A stretch of DNA of 10,660 nucleotides from Elusimicrobia bacterium CG03_land_8_20_14_0_80_50_18 (GTDB lineage Bacteria; CG03). Below, one piece after another: positions 6,563 to 10,660 of the stretch. Below the pieces are notes generated by a model, which was not told where the DNA came from, ran no database searches, and saw only the letters and a program-made list of their open reading frames with translations. Location of the stretch: the NCBI GenBank assembly GCA_002780705.1, contig PEUP01000031.1:1-10660 (forward strand), given 5' to 3'. Numbering within the stretch: position 1 is the first letter of the stretch; the number at the start of each line of letters is the position of its first letter. Both the position numbers and the translations under genes were made by a program.

Positions 6563-7079
6563 TTTTGGCTTTTCTCCTTAGAATTGTTATCGCGCCGATA
6601 AGCGCGGCGAAGAGCACCGTCGCCTCGCCGAGGGTATCATAAGCGCGGTAATCAAGTATAACGGAAGTGACGATGTTCGCGCTGCCGGTATCATTAAGCC
6701 CTCTGTTGAGATAATGTCCGGCCACTTTACTCAATCCTGTCCCGAAGTCAGGCATATTCCGTATGGCTTCAGCCGCGATTATGAAGAAAACGAATAAAAG
6801 AACCATGTTCAGGGCAAGGGGGAGGAAGTCTCTCGTGTCCGTCACAGTGTGCACATCCCTGGAAATGGTGGCGCGTATGAGTATGATTAAAGTGAGGATT
6901 TCTATCACGACCTGCACCATGGCAATGTCCGGCGCGCGCAAAATCAGAAATATTGCCGAAAGCATGAAGCCAACAGCGCCCATGGCGATTACGGATGAGA
7001 GAATGTCCTTTGACTCAAGGGCAATGAGCGACCCTAAAATCATCAGCGCCAAAAGAAAAAGAATTATAGTTTCGGTCAT
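6555..7079 (-). CDS. MbhD-MbhE-like fusion (MrpA C-terminal-type, DUF4040 domain)
   Basis: 174-residue membrane protein with about five helices. The first half matches the DUF4040/MbhD pattern, with ALESKDILSSVIAMGAVGF and the FLILRAPDIAMVQVVIE segment holding the conserved APD and a buried Glu. The second half matches MbhE or the tail of MrpA, seen as LNDTGSANIVTSVILDYRA followed by YDTLGEATVLFAALIG. In Pyrococcus Mbh these are two genes; in Mrp antiporters both are the end of the long MrpA. Here they are one short, separate gene between the NuoL-like subunit and mrpB. The start overlaps the NuoL-like gene by 4 bases (ATGA). It probably takes part in the ion path in the middle of the membrane arm. 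Confidence 0.87.
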   Translation of the reverse strand: MTETIILFLLALMILGSLIALESKDILSSVIAMGAVGFMLSAIFLILRAPDIAMVQVVIEILTLIILIRATISRDVHTVTDTRDFLPLALNMVLLFVFFIIAAEAIRNMPDFGTGLSKVAGHYLNRGLNDTGSANIVTSVILDYRAYDTLGEATVLFAALIGAITILRRKAKND

Positions 7080-8830
7080 AATGTTAGAAATATGACGACT
7101 GCTCCGGCAAAAATCCAGGCCAGATAATTGCTCAGAACGCCGTTGTGGAAATACCGTAAAATGCCTATGATGTAGAACAACCCTGTTTTGAGCATCTCAT
7201 AAAAGTCAAATATTTTTTTATCAGCGAGCCTGAATATCTGACGGAAAGGGAAAATATTTTCAATGCTCGCATAGAATGCTACTCCTGATAGTCTCATTTC
7301 GGGCGCAACCGTATATCCTCCTATAAAACTTCCGGTCCTGCGGGTTTTGACTCCGGATAGCCAATAAAGTAAAAGCCCGATGGCAATACCCGCCGCTATA
7401 AGGATGGCAGCCGTCCCGGGCGACCATGAGCCCCTGATTTCATCCAGCGCCGCCGCGCCGAAGACAGGTTTTATAAATATATTTACAGCGAATAGCCCCA
7501 ATAATATACATGCGGCCGCAAGTGTTATCTGAGGGAAGACAAGAGAGAATTTTTCTCTGCGGGAAGGTTCTATTTTTCCTATAAGAGGAGATGATGAACC
7601 CAGGAATATTGCGTGAATGAGTTTCATAAAAGAAGCCAGCGTCAAACCTGAACCGAACAGCGCCGCCAGAAGGCATAACATGGTTAAAAGCTGAAAATCT
7701 TTTGTGTTTGCTTCGAGTATGCCCTGGTAGATCAGCCATTTGGAGTAGAAACCGTTAAAAGGAGGTATGCCGGATATCGCGAATGATGCTATAAGCATGG
7801 ATGCGAAAGTGAAGGGAAGTAATTTTGCCAGCCCGCCGAGTTTTTCAAGACGGGCTGTTCCTGTTGTTTTCTCGACCTGACCCGTTCCGAGAAAAAGAGC
7901 GCATTTATATATCGCATTGTTGACCATATGAAAGAAACCGCCTATCAGACCAAGTGTTGTCCCTGATGCTATGCCCAGTATCATATAACCTACCTGCGAA
8001 ATCGCGTGATAGGCCAGAAGTTTTTTAGCGTTATGCTGTTTTAGGGCCATAAAAACCGCGCATATTATAGTGATTGCGCCTATGATCATCACGGCCATTC
8101 TTGCTTCGGGGGGGAAACGCATTATTTGGAACAGCCGCGTCATCATATATATACCGAGTATCTTATCAAGCGCGGCCGGGATAAGGGCGGTTACAGGCAG
8201 AGGAGCTTTTTCGGCGCATCCGGGTATCCAGGTGTGAAGAGGCATCCCCCCGGCTTTTGCCAAAGCCGCCGCCAACAGGCATGCCGCGGCTAATCCGGAC
8301 CATGGCGCCGTACCTATTGTAAAAGTTCCTGTGGCGTAGTAGATTATGGCAATTCCCAATATAAGCAATGAATCGCTTCCGCCCAGAATTATCATTGTTT
8401 TCTTAGCCGCGGCATTTGCTCCGGACTCAAGCTGTATCATAAGAAAGAGAGCAGTTCCCGATATCCCCCAGAATATCGTAAAAATAAGCCAATTGGCTGA
8501 AATCACTACACCTAAGGAAGATGCGATAGTTAAAAAGAAATAGGCGAAGTATCTGTTCAGTTTACGGGTTATGAATCCTGATGAGTATAGCGCCATGATT
8601 GCGCCGAAGAAGGAAATGAGGGAATATACCGCTTTTGATATAGTATCGGCCATAAAATACGGCATGGAGGACATCGCTATATCTCTGAAAAACAGAGAAT
8701 AGACGGAAATTATAAATAAGGATATAGCCGCAGTCAGAGCCGCGGGTACGACTAATTTCCGTTTGTCCGGCAGAATAAAAAATATGACCGCCAGAGCCGC
8801 GCTTACCTTAATGGGAAGTAACAGATCCAT
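7076..8830 (-). CDS. NuoL/HyfB/MrpA-N-terminal-like antiporter subunit lacking the TM5 glutamate
   Basis: 584-residue polytopic membrane protein of the proton-translocating complex I/antiporter family, with about 15-16 helices and a C-terminal extension (about 520-584) suggesting a lateral-helix region like NuoL or MbhI. Kept residues: K192 (LAKAGGMPLHTWIPG), K223 (LDKILGIY), H301 and K309 (FFHMVNNAIYKCALF) and K364 (PPFNGFYSK). The TM5 signature normally reads FWE; here it is FWG (W121-G122), so the glutamate of the Glu-Lys pair is missing at the standard place. It is neither full MrpA (about 750-1000 residues) nor a close copy of the MrpD in this operon. It starts directly after the large-subunit stop codon, with GGAG as ribosome site. 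It probably still belongs to the membrane arm, but its pumping ability is uncertain. Confidence 0.9.
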   Translation of the reverse strand: MDLLLPIKVSAALAVIFFILPDKRKLVVPAALTAAISLFIISVYSLFFRDIAMSSMPYFMADTISKAVYSLISFFGAIMALYSSGFITRKLNRYFAYFFLTIASSLGVVISANWLIFTIFWGISGTALFLMIQLESGANAAAKKTMIILGGSDSLLILGIAIIYYATGTFTIGTAPWSGLAAACLLAAALAKAGGMPLHTWIPGCAEKAPLPVTALIPAALDKILGIYMMTRLFQIMRFPPEARMAVMIIGAITIICAVFMALKQHNAKKLLAYHAISQVGYMILGIASGTTLGLIGGFFHMVNNAIYKCALFLGTGQVEKTTGTARLEKLGGLAKLLPFTFASMLIASFAISGIPPFNGFYSKWLIYQGILEANTKDFQLLTMLCLLAALFGSGLTLASFMKLIHAIFLGSSSPLIGKIEPSRREKFSLVFPQITLAAACILLGLFAVNIFIKPVFGAAALDEIRGSWSPGTAAILIAAGIAIGLLLYWLSGVKTRRTGSFIGGYTVAPEMRLSGVAFYASIENIFPFRQIFRLADKKIFDFYEMLKTGLFYIIGILRYFHNGVLSNYLAWIFAGAVVIFLTL

Positions 8831-10522
8831 CTATTTTTGCTCCGCCTTTAATTTCATTGTTTTTTCCCGGGACATTTTGATCAGGCTTTCCCAGTCATAT
8901 TTAATTTTCCCGTTTTCAACCGCCTGCATTCTTTCAGTGCAGCAGTAGCAGGGGTCAACCGCGGCAAGGGTTATTGCCGCGTCTGAAACTATTCCGCCGA
9001 CGGCCGCCACTTCATTGGAAAGTATGTTCATATAGGAAGGAGCCCGTATTTTATGTCTTACAGGAGTGTTCCCACCGTCGCTTTTGACATAGTGCCAGCA
9101 CTCTCCCCGCGGAGCCTCGTAGCGGCCTATGCCTTCGCCCGCGGGCAGGTCTCTTATTTCCGTACAGATATTGCCCTCTTGGAGTTCTTTCAATTTATCA
9201 AAACACTGGTCTATTATCCTGACAGATTCGTACATTTCAAGAACTCTGCACACGGCCTTGTCAAAAACATCTCCGTTTTTAAGGACGATCATATTCCAGT
9301 CCACGAGCCCGTAGGCGCTGTTGGCGATATCTATTTTCCGTATATCCTGGCTGATCCCGCTTGCTCTGGCGGTGGGCCCTGTCACGCAGTATCGGATAGC
9401 GTCTTCTCTGGAGAGAACCCCTACATTTTTTGTTCTCGCGTGTATGACGGGGTCATCCAGCACCGCTCCCTTGAACATATCTATTTTTGATACAATCGTT
9501 TTTAAATTAGCTTTCATATCGTCTATTTCCGAATTTACGATATCCCGTCTGACTCCGCCCGCTTTCATCATGGCGTAATGGTTGCGGTTTCCTGATATCT
9601 GCTCGCAGAGATCAAGGACGGTTTCCCTGTATTTCCAGGCCCACATCCAGACGGTGTTGTATCCGAGAAAATGACCGGCCAGGCCCAGCCACAGCAGATG
9701 AGAATGAATCCTTTCAAGTTCGGCTATAACGCATCGGATGTATTTTGCCCTTTCGGGAATTTCTATGCCGGCAAGATCCTCAACGGCGAGAACATAGGCG
9801 AAAGGATGTGAGCAGGAGCATATCCCGCATATCCTTTCCACAAGAAAAGTGACCTGATCCCAGTGTTTGCCCTCTGAGATTTTTTCTATTGACCTGTGAT
9901 TATATCCCAGGTTTATGTTCAGGGAAACCACTTTTTCCCCTCTGACTTTCAGTTCAAAAAACTCGGGTTCTTCCTGAAGAGGGTGATAGGGCCCTATAGG
10001 GATTATGGTACATTGTTTATCCCCGTCCTCGTCATCAATCTTTATGTTTGGCCTGCGCAGAGATTCTTCATCTTCATCCGAGAGTTCTTCCTTCCTGCCG
10101 TATGCATAATCTTTCCGCAGGGGATACACGCCTTCCGGCCACGCAGGGTCAAGAAGAAGCCGCTGCAGGTTATCATTCCCCGTAAAAGTTATGCCGAACA
10201 ATTCATGTATCTCTCTCTCTATCCACTTGGAGCCGGTTATTATATCGCTTATTGTCGGGATCCGCCCGCCGTCACGGTCAGTGGCCACGCGGAGCGAAAA
10301 AATCACCCCCGTGGTATCATCCGAGAAATGGTATAGCACTTCCATATTTTTTACATTGTCCAAAGCCGTGGCTATAGCGAACCTGAGCCCGAGTTCGGTA
10401 AAAAGAATTGTCGCGGAATCCCTGAGATGCTCTTTTTTTATTTCAATGTAATGGCGTTTGGGATTCTTTTCCTGCCAACTGACAATCTTGTCTTTAAGAC
10501 GCTCTTTAATTTTATCGTTCAC
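8831..10522 (-). CDS. hycE: Group 4 [NiFe] hydrogenase large subunit, NuoC-NuoD fusion (HycE type)
   Basis: 563-residue catalytic subunit, cytoplasmic and docked on the membrane arm. Residues ~30-145 form a NuoC-like domain with IEREIHELFGITFTG (101-115), then an acidic linker (145-170), then the NuoD-like catalytic domain. The L1 motif is RICGICSCSH (C232, C235, H239); the L2 motif is DPCYCCTER (C525, C528). All four Ni ligands are therefore present, which separates a true hydrogenase from the NuoD of complex I. After R531 there are 32 residues, the same tail length as I recall for the peptide removed by HycI from E. coli HycE, which fits the hycI gene in this operon. The start is GTG at 10522, 4 bases after the small-subunit stop, with GAGGAGA as ribosome site. 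The single-chain C-D layout is that of HycE/HyfG; Mbh and Ech keep the domains separate. Extra cysteines C237 and C527 sit within the two ligand motifs. Confidence 0.96.
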   Translation of the reverse strand: MNDKIKERLKDKIVSWQEKNPKRHYIEIKKEHLRDSATILFTELGLRFAIATALDNVKNMEVLYHFSDDTTGVIFSLRVATDRDGGRIPTISDIITGSKWIEREIHELFGITFTGNDNLQRLLLDPAWPEGVYPLRKDYAYGRKEELSDEDEESLRRPNIKIDDEDGDKQCTIIPIGPYHPLQEEPEFFELKVRGEKVVSLNINLGYNHRSIEKISEGKHWDQVTFLVERICGICSCSHPFAYVLAVEDLAGIEIPERAKYIRCVIAELERIHSHLLWLGLAGHFLGYNTVWMWAWKYRETVLDLCEQISGNRNHYAMMKAGGVRRDIVNSEIDDMKANLKTIVSKIDMFKGAVLDDPVIHARTKNVGVLSREDAIRYCVTGPTARASGISQDIRKIDIANSAYGLVDWNMIVLKNGDVFDKAVCRVLEMYESVRIIDQCFDKLKELQEGNICTEIRDLPAGEGIGRYEAPRGECWHYVKSDGGNTPVRHKIRAPSYMNILSNEVAAVGGIVSDAAITLAAVDPCYCCTERMQAVENGKIKYDWESLIKMSREKTMKLKAEQK

Positions 10523-10526
10523 TTTC

Positions 10527-10660
10527 TTACAGTTCTCCTCTCAGCTTTGTTATTACCTTAACGACTCCGTCTATTATAGCTTCCGGCCTCGGCGGGCAGC
10601 CGGGAATATAGGCATCTACGGGAATCATTTCATCCACCGGCACAGTGCGCATGCAGGAAT
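10527..10660 (-). CDS. Hydrogenase small subunit (NuoB/HycG/MbhJ-like), C-terminal fragment at window edge
   Basis: The last ~44 residues of a protein whose 5' part lies beyond the right edge. The visible end contains VDAYIPGCPPRPEAIIDG, the signature around the last cysteine ligand of the proximal (N2-type) [4Fe-4S] cluster in NuoB and group 4 hydrogenase small subunits. It ends ...KLRGEL with TAA at 10527-10529. The subunit would pass electrons from the ferredoxin-type subunit to the Ni-Fe site. The position just before the large subunit is as in hyc, ech and mbh operons. The short C-terminus after GCPPRP favours a hydrogenase-type rather than a long complex I type. The other three Cys ligands cannot be checked here. 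Confidence 0.93.
   Translation of the reverse strand, partial: SCMRTVPVDEMIPVDAYIPGCPPRPEAIIDGVVKVITKLRGEL
10534..10540 (-). promoter_or_regulatory. Ribosome binding site for the large-subunit GTG start
   Basis: GAGGAGA on the - strand, 11 bases before the GTG at 10522 and inside the last codons of the small-subunit gene. It supports the GTG as the true start: the next in-frame residues NDKIKERLK form a plausible soluble N-terminus, and no ATG lies closer to the ribosome site in that frame. Confidence 0.6.

Noticed and set aside
4567..7774. Similar stretches near 4567 and 7749 (both contain gaaaccgttaaaagg) as a DNA repeat
   Set aside because: Both encode the conserved PPFNGF(F/Y)SK motif of two homologous antiporter-like subunits, so the match reflects shared protein ancestry.
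9053..10336. Two + strand open frames of about 145 residues opposite the large subunit
   Set aside because: They are antisense to a strongly conserved catalytic gene and show no ribosome site or family features.
8831..10522. Large subunit as NuoCD of respiratory complex I
   Set aside because: All four Ni-ligand cysteines, the C-terminal tail and the adjacent hycI and hypA genes identify a hydrogenase; complex I subunits have lost these.
1..10660. Base-composition step between cysS and the hydrogenase operon as a sign of recent transfer
   Set aside because: By hand count, 61-360 has 168/300 G+C and 7081-7380 has 126/300, but other parts of the operon (for example 9601-9720) are near 50%. Hydrophobic membrane codons are AT-rich, so the contrast is weak evidence.
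1..10660. tRNA, rRNA, CRISPR, transposase or riboswitch
   Set aside because: No cloverleaf, repeat-spacer array or transposase motif was seen, and almost every base is within a recognisable protein gene.

Overview
The window is gene-dense bacterial DNA using the standard code (TGA is a real stop in several genes). It has two parts. Bases 1-1100 (+ strand) hold the last three quarters of cysS, cysteinyl-tRNA synthetase. Bases 1106-10660 (- strand) hold one unbroken run of 14 genes that converges on cysS. It reads from the right edge to 1106 and encodes a group 4 (energy-converting, membrane-bound) [NiFe] hydrogenase with an Mrp-antiporter-like membrane module and a few maturation genes. No lineage-diagnostic gene is present. 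The mix of a fused HycE-type large subunit, a full Mrp-type module and short palindromic repeats suggests an anaerobic, probably uncultivated bacterium. Hydrogenases of this kind are known from Elusimicrobia, Omnitrophica and cyanobacteria-sibling lineages, but the phylum assignment is only a guess.

Operon order in the direction of transcription: end of a NuoB/HycG-like small subunit; NuoC-NuoD fusion large subunit with all four Ni-Fe cysteines; NuoL-like antiporter subunit; MbhD-MbhE-like fusion; MrpB; MrpC; MrpD; MrpE; MrpF; MrpG fused to two CBS domains; two-[4Fe-4S] ferredoxin-type subunit with an extra cysteine domain; HycI-type maturation protease; HypA nickel chaperone; small NifU/Nfu-domain protein. 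Neighbouring genes overlap by 4-14 bases or are separated by 0-8 bases, so they are very probably one translationally coupled transcript. Its promoter, and probably a NuoH-like subunit, lie beyond the right edge. No stretch over 12 bases lies outside a gene, so there is no room for internal intergenic promoters.

Working model: reduced ferredoxin passes electrons through the ferredoxin-type subunit and the small subunit to the Ni-Fe site, protons are reduced to H2, and the two antiporter-like subunits plus MrpB/C/E/F/G and MbhDE couple this to H+/Na+ movement. HypA loads nickel, HycI trims a 32-residue tail from the large subunit, and the Nfu-domain protein may supply Fe-S clusters. The reverse reaction, H2-driven ferredoxin reduction, is also possible. 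No formate or CO dehydrogenase gene is visible.

Most notable points: (1) a CBS nucleotide-sensor pair fused to MrpG; (2) a 48-base palindromic repeat inserted in frame into the start of hycI; (3) Gly in place of the usual TM5 Glu in the NuoL-like subunit; (4) extra cysteines beside both active-site CxxC pairs; (5) a Hyc-style catalytic arm on an Mbh/Mrp-style membrane arm.
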